Source: Chromatiales bacterium
Lineage (GTDB): Bacteria > Pseudomonadota > Gammaproteobacteria > UBA6429 > Thiohalophilaceae
Direction of reading: 5' to 3'
Assembly (NCBI GenBank): GCA_027032075.1
Contig: JALVOC010000019.1
Span: 122,788-186,787, forward strand
Length of the DNA: 64,000 nucleotides
Under the pieces are notes generated by a model. It was given only the letters and a program-made list of their open reading frames with translations. It was not told the origin of the DNA and searched no databases. Of the stretch, positions 54,429 to 63,830 are shown one piece after another (the stretch's first letter is position 1; every line of letters starts with the position of its first letter). Made by a program: the position numbers and the translations under genes.

Positions 54429-54627
54429 TTTCCATTGCCTTGAGACGTTTAATCATGGCTTCCACCCGGTTACGGGCCATTTCGGTTTTTTCGATCAACT
54501 GGGAGCGTTCTGTCACCAGATTGGTTTGACTGTCGCGCAGGGTCTTGTTTTCCTGCTGCAAGCGGTCTACCGCCTTGATGAGTTCATCAACCCGGGTTTC
54601 AAGTCTTTTTAAATCCAGATCGTCCAT
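54421..54627 (-). CDS. ZapB-like small coiled-coil protein (TIGR02449 type)
   Basis: 68 residues from the ATG at 54627 (MDDLDLKRLETRVDELIKAV). It is a single alpha-helical coiled coil with heptad Leu pattern, LQQENKTLRDSQTNLVTERSQLIEKTEMARNRVEAMI. It comes before zapA with an 8-base overlap, so they are co-translated. A ZapB-like role with ZapA is plausible but not proven. Confidence 0.82.
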   Translation of the reverse strand: MDDLDLKRLETRVDELIKAVDRLQQENKTLRDSQTNLVTERSQLIEKTEMARNRVEAMIKRLKAMEND

Positions 54628-54799
54628 TGGCAAAGCGTCATAATTGATTTTGGGTTATTTCCAATGTTTCGTCAGGATCAATATAGAGCGACCGTCCAGC
54701 CGGGTCAACGGTTGAAACGGGCATCGTTATTGCAAAAAATCGATTAGAATAGCGAATCTTTCACATATTTTACCCCTCTGACGGGCTGAATGGCGGCTT

Positions 54800-55378
54800 A
54801 TGAAGAAAAACCTCCCTGATTTTGATGTTGTTAACGATGCCCTGCACGGCGTCAGCCATGATCTCGATGCGGCCGAGTTGCATGGTTTGCTGTGCGGGAT
54901 GGTGTGTGCCCGGGGAGAGGTCTCGCTCACGGCCTGGCTGCAGCCTGCTCTGCCGGAAAAGGCCGTCACGCCGGCACAATGGCCGGCGGCAACCCGTGAG
55001 ATCATGCAGGAACTTCTTGCAAGCACGCTTGCGCAGATAAACGGCAGCGAATTCGGTTTTCGTTTGTTGCTGCCCGGAGACGATGCGGGTCTTGCTGCAC
55101 GGCTGGAGGCGCTGGGTAACTGGTGCCAGGGTTTTTTGCTGGGGATCAGCGAGGCCGGCATCAAGGAGACACAAGCCCTGCCGGGTGAATTGCCGGAGAT
55201 CATCACTGACATTCTGAATATTGCCCGTGCGGGTGATTACGAACTGGATGACGAGAATGAGGATGAAGCCGCTTACATGGAACTGGTGGAATATGTCCGC
55301 GTCGGCGTGCAGTTGTTCAGTGAGGAAATGGCCGCTCTCCATGCAAACAATGCGGGTATGGAGAGGCCGTTGCATTAA
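54800..55378 (+). CDS. ygfB: YgfB/YecA (UPF0149) family protein
   Basis: 192 residues with DAAELHGLLCGMVCARGEVS, the family's first motif, LLLPGDDAGLAARLEALGNWCQGFLLGI, and an acidic C-terminal half with DDENEDEAAYMELVEYVRVG. In E. coli it lies beside pepP-ubiH-ubiI, exactly as here. Its function is not well known; it has been linked to regulation in Pseudomonas. Divergent from the ZapB-like gene. Confidence 0.93.
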   Translation: MKKNLPDFDVVNDALHGVSHDLDAAELHGLLCGMVCARGEVSLTAWLQPALPEKAVTPAQWPAATREIMQELLASTLAQINGSEFGFRLLLPGDDAGLAARLEALGNWCQGFLLGISEAGIKETQALPGELPEIITDILNIARAGDYELDDENEDEAAYMELVEYVRVGVQLFSEEMAALHANNAGMERPLH

Positions 55379-55434
55379 TCCCTGCTTGTGCGGCTCGTTT
55401 ATCTCAATATTTTTATTTCTGGCATAATATCTTC

Positions 55435-56751
55435 ATGACCCCGAAGGAATTTCACCGCCGCCGCCGTTATCTGATGGAAATGATGGGCGAAAAGTCTGTT
55501 GCCATCCTGCCGTCCGCGCCGGTGCGGATCCGGAACCGGGATGTCGCCTACGATTACCGGCAGGACAGTGATTTTTATTATCTGACGGGTTATCCCGAAC
55601 CTGAATCGGTGGCGGTCATCGTTCCCGGACGCGCGCACGGCGAATACATTCTGTTCTGCCGGGAAAATGACAGGAAAATGGAAATCTGGAACGGTCCCCG
55701 TTCCGGCCAGGAAGGGGCGGTGAGTGACTATGGTGCGGATGATTCCTTTCCTATCGATGATATCGATGACATTTTGCCTGGCCTGCTGGAAGACAAGGAG
55801 CGGGTCTTCTACACCATGGGAACGCATCCTGATTTTGATCAACGCCTCATCGGCTGGGTCAACCGTTTGCGCAAACAGGCGCGTGCCGGTGTGCACACCC
55901 CCGGGGAATTTATCTCACTCGATCATCTGCTGCATGAGATGCGGCTATACAAGAGCAGCCAGGAAATCAAGGCGATGCGCCGCGCCGCGGAGATCTCCGC
56001 GGCAGCACACCGACGCGCCATGCAGGTTTGTCGCCCCGGAATGAAGGAATACCAGATAGAAGCCGAGATGCTGTATGTCTTCAAAATGGAAGGGGCGACA
56101 GCGCCGGCCTATGCTTCGATAGTGGGTGGTGGCGCCAATGCCTGTGTGCTGCATTACGTTGAAAACCGCGCCTCCTTGAAAAGCGGGGACTTGCTGCTGA
56201 TCGATGCAGGTGCGGAATATGATTATTACGCCGCGGATATCTCGCGTACCTTTCCGATCAACGGCAAATACAGCCGGGCACAGCGCGCCCTGTATGAACT
56301 GGTGCTCGACGCCCAGCAGGCGGCGATAGAAGAGGTCAAGCCGGGTAACCACTGGAACGATCCGCATGAAGCAGCGGTGAAAGTCCTGACCCAGGGAATG
56401 GTGAGCCTGGGACTGCTCAAGGGATCGGTGAAGAACCTGATCAGCAAGGAAAAATTCCGCCAGTTTTATATGCACCGCACTGGTCACTGGATCGGCATGG
56501 ATGTGCATGATGTCGGCGATTACAAGGTCGATGATGAATGGCGTCTGCTGGAGCCGGGAATGACATTAACCGTCGAGCCGGGTATCTATGTGGCAGGGGG
56601 GAACAGCAAGGTGGCGAAAAAATGGTGGAACATCGGTATTCGCATCGAGGATGATGTGCTGGTGACCAAAACGGGGTGTGAGGTGTTGACCGGGGCCGTG
56701 CCCAAGCATCCCGATGAGATCGAAGCGTTGATGGAAGCCGGTTTGAAATGA
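55435..56751 (+). CDS. pepP: Xaa-Pro aminopeptidase
   Basis: 438 residues; E. coli PepP has 441. It removes an N-terminal residue next to proline. The dinuclear Mn site is intact: Asp in LLIDAGAEYDYYAADISRTFP, His in YMHRTGHWIGMDVHDVG and Glu in TVEPGIY and IRIEDDVLVT. Its stop overlaps the ubiH start by 4 bases (ATGA). Second gene in ygfB-pepP-ubiH-ubiI. Confidence 0.97.
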   Translation: MTPKEFHRRRRYLMEMMGEKSVAILPSAPVRIRNRDVAYDYRQDSDFYYLTGYPEPESVAVIVPGRAHGEYILFCRENDRKMEIWNGPRSGQEGAVSDYGADDSFPIDDIDDILPGLLEDKERVFYTMGTHPDFDQRLIGWVNRLRKQARAGVHTPGEFISLDHLLHEMRLYKSSQEIKAMRRAAEISAAAHRRAMQVCRPGMKEYQIEAEMLYVFKMEGATAPAYASIVGGGANACVLHYVENRASLKSGDLLLIDAGAEYDYYAADISRTFPINGKYSRAQRALYELVLDAQQAAIEEVKPGNHWNDPHEAAVKVLTQGMVSLGLLKGSVKNLISKEKFRQFYMHRTGHWIGMDVHDVGDYKVDDEWRLLEPGMTLTVEPGIYVAGGNSKVAKKWWNIGIRIEDDVLVTKTGCEVLTGAVPKHPDEIEALMEAGLK

Positions 56752-58001
56752 ACGGGACGGACAGGCAGACAGATTACGATGTGGTGATCATTGGTGGCGG
56801 TATGGTCGGCGCCAGTCTGGCCTGCGCCCTGGGCAACACCCCCTTGCGCATCGCAGTGATCGAAGCCGCCCCTGCCGGGGCTGAACTGCAACCCAGTTTT
56901 GATGCGCGCACGGTAGCGCTGGCATATGGCTCCAGGGTGATTTTTGATTCGCTCGGCTTGTGGCAGGCAATCGAGGCACTCGGCGTGACACCTATTAAAA
57001 AGATCCATGTATCGGATCGCGGCCATCTTGGCAGCACCCACCTGGATTGTGAGAGTGAAGGCGTCGATGCCCTGGGATACGTGGTGGAAACCCGGGTACT
57101 GGGTGAGGTATTGCGTACCGCCATGGGCAAACTCGGCAATGTGAGTGTTTACTGCCCCGCAAGCCTGGAGCAACTCGTGGTTGATGACAACCGGGCGCAG
57201 CTGGTGATCAATCGGCAGGGGCAGACCGAAACGTTGAGCACACGTTTGCTGGTGGGTGCCGATGGCGGGGATTCACAGGTGCGGCAGTTGCTGGGAATGC
57301 GTACTTTCAGGATTGATTACGGCCAGTATGCGGTGATCGCCAATGTGGCAACGGACCGGCCGCACCGGAACATCGCCTATGAACGTTTTACCGCCACCGG
57401 CCCGATGGCGCTGTTACCCAGTCATGATGTACAGGACAAGCAGGATATCTATGCCCTGGTATGGACGGTGAGCGAGTCCGGGCGCGACAGTGTGCTGGCG
57501 CTGGATGACAGCGGCTTTCTGCATCAGTTGCAGCAACGTTTTGGACAGCGGGCCGGCCGCTTTGTCAAAGCCGGCAGCCGGCATGTTTATCCTCTTGGCT
57601 GGATGCAAAGCCGTGAGCATGTCCGCCCGCGTGCCGCGATTATCGGCAATGCGGCGCACACCCTCCACCCGGTGGCAGGACAGGGGTTTAATCTCGGTTT
57701 GCGGGATGTGGCGGTACTGGCGCAGGTGATCGTCGACGCTGTGAAGGCGGGTCGCGATCCCGGTGAGCTGCAACTGTTGCAGACCTATGCCAGCTGGCGC
57801 AAGCGTGATCAGTTACAGACGGCCCTGATGACCGATGGGATTGTGCGTGTTTTTTCCAGCGCCTTCCCGCCACTGGCGCTGGTACGCAACATCGGTTTGA
57901 CCCTGTTCGATATCCTGCCGCCGTTGAAACACACCCTGGCGCGTCATGCGATGGGCTTCATTGGCAAACTGCCGCGGCCGGCGAGAGGACTGCACCTGTG
58001 A
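56748..58001 (+). CDS. ubiH: 2-octaprenyl-6-methoxyphenol hydroxylase
   Basis: 417 residues. It is a class A flavoprotein monooxygenase in ubiquinone synthesis. The N-terminal FAD motif is VVIIGGGMVGASLACAL and the second motif is LVGADGGDSQVRQLLG; the third is IIGNAAHTLHPVAGQGFNLGLRD. UbiH-like features are SFDARTVALAYGSR and IHVSDRGHLGSTHLD. Its start overlaps pepP and its stop overlaps ubiI, so translation is coupled. Confidence 0.95.
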   Translation: MNGTDRQTDYDVVIIGGGMVGASLACALGNTPLRIAVIEAAPAGAELQPSFDARTVALAYGSRVIFDSLGLWQAIEALGVTPIKKIHVSDRGHLGSTHLDCESEGVDALGYVVETRVLGEVLRTAMGKLGNVSVYCPASLEQLVVDDNRAQLVINRQGQTETLSTRLLVGADGGDSQVRQLLGMRTFRIDYGQYAVIANVATDRPHRNIAYERFTATGPMALLPSHDVQDKQDIYALVWTVSESGRDSVLALDDSGFLHQLQQRFGQRAGRFVKAGSRHVYPLGWMQSREHVRPRAAIIGNAAHTLHPVAGQGFNLGLRDVAVLAQVIVDAVKAGRDPGELQLLQTYASWRKRDQLQTALMTDGIVRVFSSAFPPLALVRNIGLTLFDILPPLKHTLARHAMGFIGKLPRPARGLHL

Positions 58002-59182
58002 ATAATGACGTCAAAGAACATGATGTGATCATCGTCGGTGCCGGCATGGTGGGGGCTGCTCTGGCTGTCGCCCTGGGACAACAGGGGTTGAAGGTGGTCG
58101 TGGTGAATAACAGTGAACCGCAATTGCACTGGGCGGAAGGGGGTTACGATCTGCGGGTCAGCGCCATCACCCATGCCTCGCAACGCCTGTTTGAATCCCT
58201 GGGTGCCTGGCGGATCATGCAGCAGGAACGCATCAGCCCTTATCGCGAAATGCATGTCTGGGATGCCACCGGGGAGGGTGTGATCCATTTTGATGCGGCC
58301 GACCTGGGCGAAGCGGATCTTGGCCATATCGTCGAGAATCGTGTCATCCTCAAAGGGCTGCATACGCAGTTGGCGTCGGCGGAAAATGTCGACACCATCT
58401 GGCCGGCCGATGCCGCCTCGTTACGGATTGAAGCCGGCAGGGCACGGCTGGTCCTGCAGGACGGCCGGGAATTCGGCGCAAGGGTGATCGTCGGCGCCGA
58501 CGGTGGGCGTTCCTGGGTTCGGCAGCAGGCCGGGATTGACATCAAAGGCCATGAATACGATCACACTGCGGTGGTGACCTATGTGAAACCGGAAAAATTT
58601 CACCAGGAAACAGCCTGGCAGCGCTTTCTGCCCAGCGGGCCGCTGGCTTTTTTACCGCTGAGCGATGGTTATTGTTCCATTGTCTGGTCCACCGCGGCCG
58701 GGCATGCAAAGCAATTGCTTGAGCTGGATGCGCCGCAGTTTGCCCGCGAGCTGCAGGCAGCGTTTGAAAATACCCTTGGAGCGATAGAAACGGTTGGCCC
58801 ACGTGCGGCGTTTCCTTTGCGCTATTTCGAGACGCAGCACTATATTCAGCCACGCCTTGCCCTGGTGGGGGATGCCGCCCATATGATGCATCCGCTGGCG
58901 GGACAAGGGGTAAACCTGGGCCTGGCGGATGTGGCCTCACTGGTGGAAGTGTTATCTGCGGCACAGCGGGCGAAGAGGGACATTGGCAGTATCGCGGTAC
59001 TGCGCCGTTACGAACGGTGGCGCCGTGCCGACAACCGCGGCATGTTGCTGGCAATGGACGGACTGAAGCGCCTGTTCAGCAGTCGTATGCCGCTGCTGCA
59101 GCAGGCGAGAAATTTCGGTCTCAATCTTGCCGATCATTTGCAACCTGTAAAAAAGATGCTCATGCAGCGGGCGTTGGGATGA
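57998..59182 (+). CDS. ubiI: Ubiquinone biosynthesis hydroxylase UbiI/VisC
   Basis: 394 residues with the same three flavin motifs as UbiH: VIIVGAGMVGAALAVALG, VIVGADGGRSWVRQQAG and LVGDAAHMMHPLAGQGVNLGLADV. The segment YDLRVSAITHASQRLFESLGAW is typical of UbiI/UbiF. It is expected to hydroxylate C5 of the ring. As coq7 is present in the window, UbiI rather than UbiF is the better call. Overlaps ubiH by 4 bases. Confidence 0.93.
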   Translation: MNNDVKEHDVIIVGAGMVGAALAVALGQQGLKVVVVNNSEPQLHWAEGGYDLRVSAITHASQRLFESLGAWRIMQQERISPYREMHVWDATGEGVIHFDAADLGEADLGHIVENRVILKGLHTQLASAENVDTIWPADAASLRIEAGRARLVLQDGREFGARVIVGADGGRSWVRQQAGIDIKGHEYDHTAVVTYVKPEKFHQETAWQRFLPSGPLAFLPLSDGYCSIVWSTAAGHAKQLLELDAPQFARELQAAFENTLGAIETVGPRAAFPLRYFETQHYIQPRLALVGDAAHMMHPLAGQGVNLGLADVASLVEVLSAAQRAKRDIGSIAVLRRYERWRRADNRGMLLAMDGLKRLFSSRMPLLQQARNFGLNLADHLQPVKKMLMQRALG

Positions 59183-59214
59183 TTCATTGTTAACTGGATG
59201 CCTTGACTGAGTAA

Positions 59215-60456
59215 ATGGACATTCTCAACACCGCCACCATTTTGATCACCCTGGCTGCGCTCTTCAGCTATCTCAATCACCGTTTTCTGAAAATTCCCAC
59301 TACCATCGGTATCATGCTGATCTCGCTGCTGATGTCTCTGGGATTGATCGTCCTCGCCTGGTTTGGCTGGACAGAACTGGAGTCGCAGGCCGAGAGGCTG
59401 TTAAGCGGGGTCGATTTTCATGAAACCCTGATGGATGGCATGTTGAGTTTTTTGTTATTCGCCGCTGCCCTGCACGTTAATCTGAACGATCTGCGCCAGC
59501 AAAAATGGATTATTGCACTGCTGGCAACATTCGGCATTGTCATGTCCACTTTTGTCGTGGGGGTGTTGTCATGGATTATTCTTAACGGCCTGGGAATATA
59601 CATCAGCTTTCTCTATTGCCTGGTTTTCGGTGCCCTGATCTCGCCGACCGATCCCATCGCCGTGATGAGCGTATTGAAGACGGTTGGGGCACCGAAAAGT
59701 CTGGAGATCAAGATTGCCGGAGAGTCCCTGTTTAATGACGGTGTGGGGGTGGTGGTGTTTCTGATCCTGCTGGGTCTGGCGGGCAGTCAAAGCGAAACAA
59801 GCGCCGTTGAGATATTCAGATTATTACTGCAGGAGGCCGGCGGTGGGGGATTATTCGGCTTCCTCCTCGGTATGGGGGTATTTTATTTATTGCGCAGTAT
59901 CGACAATTATCAGGTGGAAATCCTCCTTACCCTGGCACTGGTGATGGGAGGCTATGCGGCGGCTTCGGCACTGCACCTCTCCGGCCCGATCGCGATGGTG
60001 GTTGCCGGACTGGTGATCGGTAATCGCGGCCGCAGCTTTGCCATGTCGGAAACCACGCGGGAACATCTCGACAATTTCTGGGAGCTGGTGGATGAGGTGC
60101 TCAATGCGGTGCTGTTCGTTTTGATCGGGCTGGAGATCCTGCTGCTCAATTACCGGGGTGAATACCTGCTGGCGGCCATTGCCGTTATCCCCGCGGTGCT
60201 GCTTGCGCGTTTCATCAGTGTGGGTCTGCCCATCAGCCTGCTGCGGCGGTTCCGTACCTTTTCGCCACGGGTGATTGAAATTCTGACCTGGGGAGGCTTG
60301 CGGGGAGGCATCTCGGTGGCATTGGCGCTGTCCCTGCCGGCCGGGGAGGAACGTGACGTCATCCTGGCCATCACCTATGCGGTGGTGGTGTTCTCCATCA
60401 TGGTGCAGGGTCTGAGCATCGGCCCGCTCGTGGTGGAAAGCCGCCAGCACGGTTAA
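59215..60456 (+). CDS. CPA1-family sodium:proton antiporter
   Basis: 413 residues with about 12 membrane helices. The ND motif ([19 protein letters not shown]) and [19 protein letters not shown] are typical of the CPA1 group of cation:proton antiporters (NhaP/SLC9-like). The exchanged cation is not certain; Na+ is usual. It lies 32 bases after ubiI on the same strand and may be transcribed with it. Together with nhaD and trkH it suggests strong ion management. Confidence 0.92.
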   Translation: MDILNTATILITLAALFSYLNHRFLKIPTTIGIMLISLLMSLGLIVLAWFGWTELESQAERLLSGVDFHETLMDGMLSFLLFAAALHVNLNDLRQQKWIIALLATFGIVMSTFVVGVLSWIILNGLGIYISFLYCLVFGALISPTDPIAVMSVLKTVGAPKSLEIKIAGESLFNDGVGVVVFLILLGLAGSQSETSAVEIFRLLLQEAGGGGLFGFLLGMGVFYLLRSIDNYQVEILLTLALVMGGYAAASALHLSGPIAMVVAGLVIGNRGRSFAMSETTREHLDNFWELVDEVLNAVLFVLIGLEILLLNYRGEYLLAAIAVIPAVLLARFISVGLPISLLRRFRTFSPRVIEILTWGGLRGGISVALALSLPAGEERDVILAITYAVVVFSIMVQGLSIGPLVVESRQHG

Positions 60457-60474
60457 GCCAAATAAGATACTCCG

Positions 60475-60507
60475 TGGCTTGAATGGAGTGGTGTTCGGAA
60501 CACTTAA
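60475..60507. repeat. One-end remnant of the palindromic element
   Basis: TGGCTTGAATGGAGTGGTGTTCGGAACAC matches the right end of the short copy at 26.4 kb (GGCTTGAGTGGAGTGGTATTCGGAAC) with a few changes. The left end is missing. Confidence 0.6.
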
Positions 60508-60624
60508 GTTAGGCGGGCGTTGTTGCGCCAACCCCATAAAGCGATTTATTGTCAAGCGCAGTTTTTATCGTTCAGTGCTTGTTTTTCAGCCTCAGGTCGC
60601 TAAGATAAGCTGCATCAACCATAG

Positions 60625-60874
60625 GCTCTGTGGGAGAGACTCAACTACGACAAAGGGATTAAACAAGTGTTATCCCATGGCTGTTTGTCAGTAGTTGGGC
60701 GCCGAAGGCGCAACCCGCTCGGAATCGCTCAGGCAAAAGGACCGCAGGGAACAGGTTGACTCTGGAGAGAGGCCGGAACATCGGTCCGCCGAAGGGGCTC
60801 AAGCTCTCAGGTTACCGGACAGAGGGGCGACACAAACGTAAACAGGTTTTTTTACGTTTGTGTCGCCTTTTTTG
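60625..60874 (+). promoter_or_regulatory. Tandem glycine riboswitch with terminator platform
   Basis: Two glycine aptamers are visible. The first (about 60625-60749) has GGGAGAGAC, GCGCCGAAGGCGCAACC and CGCTCAGGCAAAAGGACCGC, with a long P3 insertion. The second (about 60750-60827) has GGAGAGAGGCC, CCGCCGAAGGGGC and CTCTCAGGTTACCGGACAG. A perfect 17-base terminator stem follows: GGCGACACAAACGTAAA (60826-60842) and its complement (60851-60867), then TTTTTTG. Glycine binding should prevent termination and switch on lipA-gcvT-gcvH. Confidence 0.95.
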
Positions 60875-60900
60875 TTTTGCAAAAAGAAGGTATCTGCTCC

Positions 60901-61833
60901 ATGCAAAAAGTGATTCCGGTTTTCGACCATTCCAGCCTGCCGAATGTCAGTCGCATGCCAAGCTGGATCCGCCAGACCCTCAGCCAGGGTCTGTCTTACA
61001 GCCAGACCGCCCGTTCCGTCCATCAGCAGGCATTGAACACCGTATGTGAAGAAGCCCGATGCCCGAACCGCGGAGAGTGCTGGAGTGCCGGTACTGCAAC
61101 GTTCATGCTGTTGGGCGACACCTGCACGCGTGCCTGTGGTTTTTGCGCGGTAAAAACAGGCAAACCTGACTGGCAGGACACGCAGGAACCCCGGCGGATT
61201 GCCGCGGCGGTGGCACAGATGGGGCTAGACTATGTGGTGCTGACTTCGGTGAACCGGGACGATTTGCCTGACGGCGGTGCCGCCATGTATGCCGCCTGTG
61301 TGAAGGCCTTGCGGCAGCAAAATCATGACATCGGTCTGGAACTGCTGACCCCCGATTTTCACCGCTGCCAGCGTGAGGCGGTGGAAACGATTTGCCGAGC
61401 CCTGGATGATGTGCCACGAGCCGGCCGCCGGGTGCAACTAGTATGGGGGCACAACGTGGAAACCGTGCCCTCGCTTTACCGCAAGGTGCGCAAAGGCGCG
61501 GATTATCGACGTTCCCTGAATCTTCTGGCTCTGGCAGTCAGGCAAACGGGTATCGAGGCCAAGTCGGCCCTGATGCTGGGGCTGGGTGAAAGCCGCGAGG
61601 AAGTGATGGCGGTATTGCAGGATCTGCGCGATATCGGAGTACAGCGCCTTGCCCTGGGGCAGTATCTGCGGCCCACGCGTTATCATTTGCCGGTGTTGCG
61701 TTATCTGCAACCGGCCGAATTCGATGAGTATGCCGGGCAGGCGCGCCGCCTCGGTTTTACCTGGGTCAAGGCCGGGCCGCTGGTCAGATCGTCATACCAT
61801 GCTGAGGATAAACAGGAAGTCACGCCACAGTGA
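60901..61833 (+). CDS. lipA: Lipoyl synthase LipA in the glycine-cleavage operon
   Basis: 310 residues from the ATG at 60901 with AGAAGG upstream. Radical-SAM enzyme that inserts two sulfurs into octanoyl groups. The auxiliary cluster cysteines are Cys49, 54 and 60 (CEEARCPNRGEC), and the SAM cluster cysteines are 75, 79 and 82 (CTRACGFC). The C-terminal RSSY motif is intact. It is somewhat diverged from housekeeping LipA: VWGHNVETVPSLYRKVRKGADYRRSL replaces the usual FNHN-type loop. It stands behind the glycine riboswitch and before gcvT, so it probably serves lipoylation of GcvH. A second, general lipA may exist elsewhere. Confidence 0.92.
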   Translation: MQKVIPVFDHSSLPNVSRMPSWIRQTLSQGLSYSQTARSVHQQALNTVCEEARCPNRGECWSAGTATFMLLGDTCTRACGFCAVKTGKPDWQDTQEPRRIAAAVAQMGLDYVVLTSVNRDDLPDGGAAMYAACVKALRQQNHDIGLELLTPDFHRCQREAVETICRALDDVPRAGRRVQLVWGHNVETVPSLYRKVRKGADYRRSLNLLALAVRQTGIEAKSALMLGLGESREEVMAVLQDLRDIGVQRLALGQYLRPTRYHLPVLRYLQPAEFDEYAGQARRLGFTWVKAGPLVRSSYHAEDKQEVTPQ

Positions 61834-61880
61834 TGTGCGCGCTCACGGTTTATAACTAAATGCAGGTAAGGTTGGAAAAC

Positions 61881-62963
61881 ATGGGGAAGAGAACACCGCT
61901 TTATGACATGCACATCGCCCAAGGGGCGAAAATGGTCGATTTTGGCGGCTGGGATATGCCGCTCAACTACGGTTCGCAGATTGAGGAACATCACCAGGTG
62001 CGTAAGGATGCCGGCATGTTCGATGTTTCGCACATGACCATCGTGGATCTCGGTGGCGAGCGGGTGCGGGAATTTTTACGTTACCTGCTGGCCAATGATG
62101 TGGCCAGGCTGAAAGAGCCGGGTAAAGCACTTTATTCCTGCATGTTGAACCAGGAGGGTGGTGTCATCGATGATCTTATCGTTTACGGTCTGACGGACAC
62201 ACTTTTTCGTATGGTGGTGAATGCCTCGACACGGGACAAGGATTTGCACTGGATTGAAAAACAGGCGGTCCCTTATGGCGTGACCCTCCGGCTGCGGGAT
62301 GACTTCACCATGATTGCGGTACAGGGACCGAAGGCGCGGCAAAAAACCCATAAGGCGCTGGGTGAGCTGGCCGACGCGGTCGAGGATCTCGGTGTCTTCT
62401 ACATGCGTGAAGTCGGGGGGATGGCGATAGCCCGTACCGGTTATACCGGTGAGGATGGCTATGAAATCATGTTGGCGAAAGAAAAGGCTTCGACGCTCTG
62501 GTCACGCTTACTCGAGGCTGAAGTCAAACCTTGCGGACTGGGCGCACGGGACACCCTGCGTCTGGAAGCCGGCATGAATCTTTACGGTGCCGATATGGAT
62601 GAGAGCGTGACGCCGTTGGAATCCGGTCTGGCCTGGACGGTGGCCTGGGAACCGGCGGAGCGTGATTTTATCGGGCGCGAGGCGCTGCAACGGCAGCGCG
62701 AACGCGGGGTGAAAAACAAACTGGTTGGCCTGGTGCTGGAAGAGAAAGGCGTATTGCGGAACCATCAGAAAGTCTATGTCAACGGTCTGGTGGCCGGTGA
62801 GATCACCAGTGGCAGTTTTTCCCCCACGTTGGGCAAGTCCATTGCGTTTGCCCGGGTTCCCGCCACCATTGGTACGCAGTGTAAGGTCGAGGTGCGTAAT
62901 AAATTACTGAGTGCAAGAGTGGTCAAACCACCCTTTGTACGCAATGGCAAAGCATGTATTTAA
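61881..62963 (+). CDS. gcvT: Aminomethyltransferase (glycine cleavage T protein)
   Basis: About 360 residues from the ATG at 61881 ([30 protein letters not shown]); an ATG at 61860 would add 7 residues. Folate-binding and catalytic regions are seen: [46 protein letters not shown] and [17 protein letters not shown]. It passes the methylene unit from aminomethyl-GcvH to tetrahydrofolate. Transcribed from the glycine riboswitch with lipA and gcvH. Confidence 0.96.
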   Translation: MGKRTPLYDMHIAQGAKMVDFGGWDMPLNYGSQIEEHHQVRKDAGMFDVSHMTIVDLGGERVREFLRYLLANDVARLKEPGKALYSCMLNQEGGVIDDLIVYGLTDTLFRMVVNASTRDKDLHWIEKQAVPYGVTLRLRDDFTMIAVQGPKARQKTHKALGELADAVEDLGVFYMREVGGMAIARTGYTGEDGYEIMLAKEKASTLWSRLLEAEVKPCGLGARDTLRLEAGMNLYGADMDESVTPLESGLAWTVAWEPAERDFIGREALQRQRERGVKNKLVGLVLEEKGVLRNHQKVYVNGLVAGEITSGSFSPTLGKSIAFARVPATIGTQCKVEVRNKLLSARVVKPPFVRNGKACI

Positions 62964-63185
62964 ATGATTGTGCAAAAAGAGGTGTGCAGTGTGTTATTCA
63001 GCAGATCAGAGCCGGCCTTTGGAGACTCGGAAATCCATCCTCTCAATGCAGACATCTTTTTTACATGGTCATACAATCAATTAACGAGTGTCATGAGTAC
63101 GATGCAAACAGAAAAAAGAGAACCATCGTCGATGGTCCCTGTGCCGCAAACAATTAACAGACCGGTTTGAAATGAGGAGAGAAAA

Positions 63186-63581
63186 ATGAGCAACATACCT
63201 CAGGAATTGCGTTACACCAAATCACATGAATGGGTGAAGCTGGAAGACGACGGAACCCTTACAATTGGCATTACTGATCACGCGCAGCAGTTGCTGGGCG
63301 ATCTGGTATTTGTTGAAGTGCCGGAAGAAGGCGTCAGTATCGGTGAAGGTGACGATTGTGCCGTGGTGGAGTCGGTCAAGGCCGCATCCGATGTCTATGC
63401 GCCGGTTACCGGTGAGATTGTAGCCAGTAACGAGGCCCTGGCTGATGCGCCGGAAATCATTAACCAGGATCCCTACGGGGACGGCTGGATATTCAAGATC
63501 AAACCGGATGACAGCAATGATTACAACAGTTTGATGGATGCCGATGCCTATGCCGAAATGATTGCTGAGGAAGAGAACTGA
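63186..63581 (+). CDS. gcvH: Glycine cleavage system H protein
   Basis: 131 residues behind GAGGAG. The lipoyl-accepting Lys is in [18 protein letters not shown], and [37 protein letters not shown] is typical. It shuttles the aminomethyl group between the P, T and L proteins. It follows gcvT by 222 bases with no clear gene between. gcvP is not in the window. Confidence 0.97.
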   Translation: MSNIPQELRYTKSHEWVKLEDDGTLTIGITDHAQQLLGDLVFVEVPEEGVSIGEGDDCAVVESVKAASDVYAPVTGEIVASNEALADAPEIINQDPYGDGWIFKIKPDDSNDYNSLMDADAYAEMIAEEEN

Positions 63582-63611
63582 ACATGCATTCCGAATCACT
63601 GCTGTCCCATT

Positions 63612-63650
63612 AACTCCCTCTCCCGCCGGGAGAGGGTTGGGGTGAGGGGA
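63612..63650. repeat. CCCTCTCCC/GGGAGAGGG repeat
   Basis: A 9-base perfect hairpin with a 3-base loop, followed by TTGGGGTGAGGGG. This repeat type is common in gammaproteobacterial intergenic space. It lies 30 bases after gcvH without a T run, so termination is doubtful. Confidence 0.8.
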
Positions 63651-63830
63651 TCAAAAACCGGGTAACGCATTGTTTTATTTACCCCCTTATCCTGGCCTTC
63701 CCGGAGGGAGAAGGAATGGCTTCGATTGACCGGGAGGGCCAATTTTATGTCGTTACTATCATTCCGTATTTGTACCCGTTTCATTATCAGGGGTTTGCCA
63801 AATATCCGGATTGAGTTAGTGGGACAGCAA

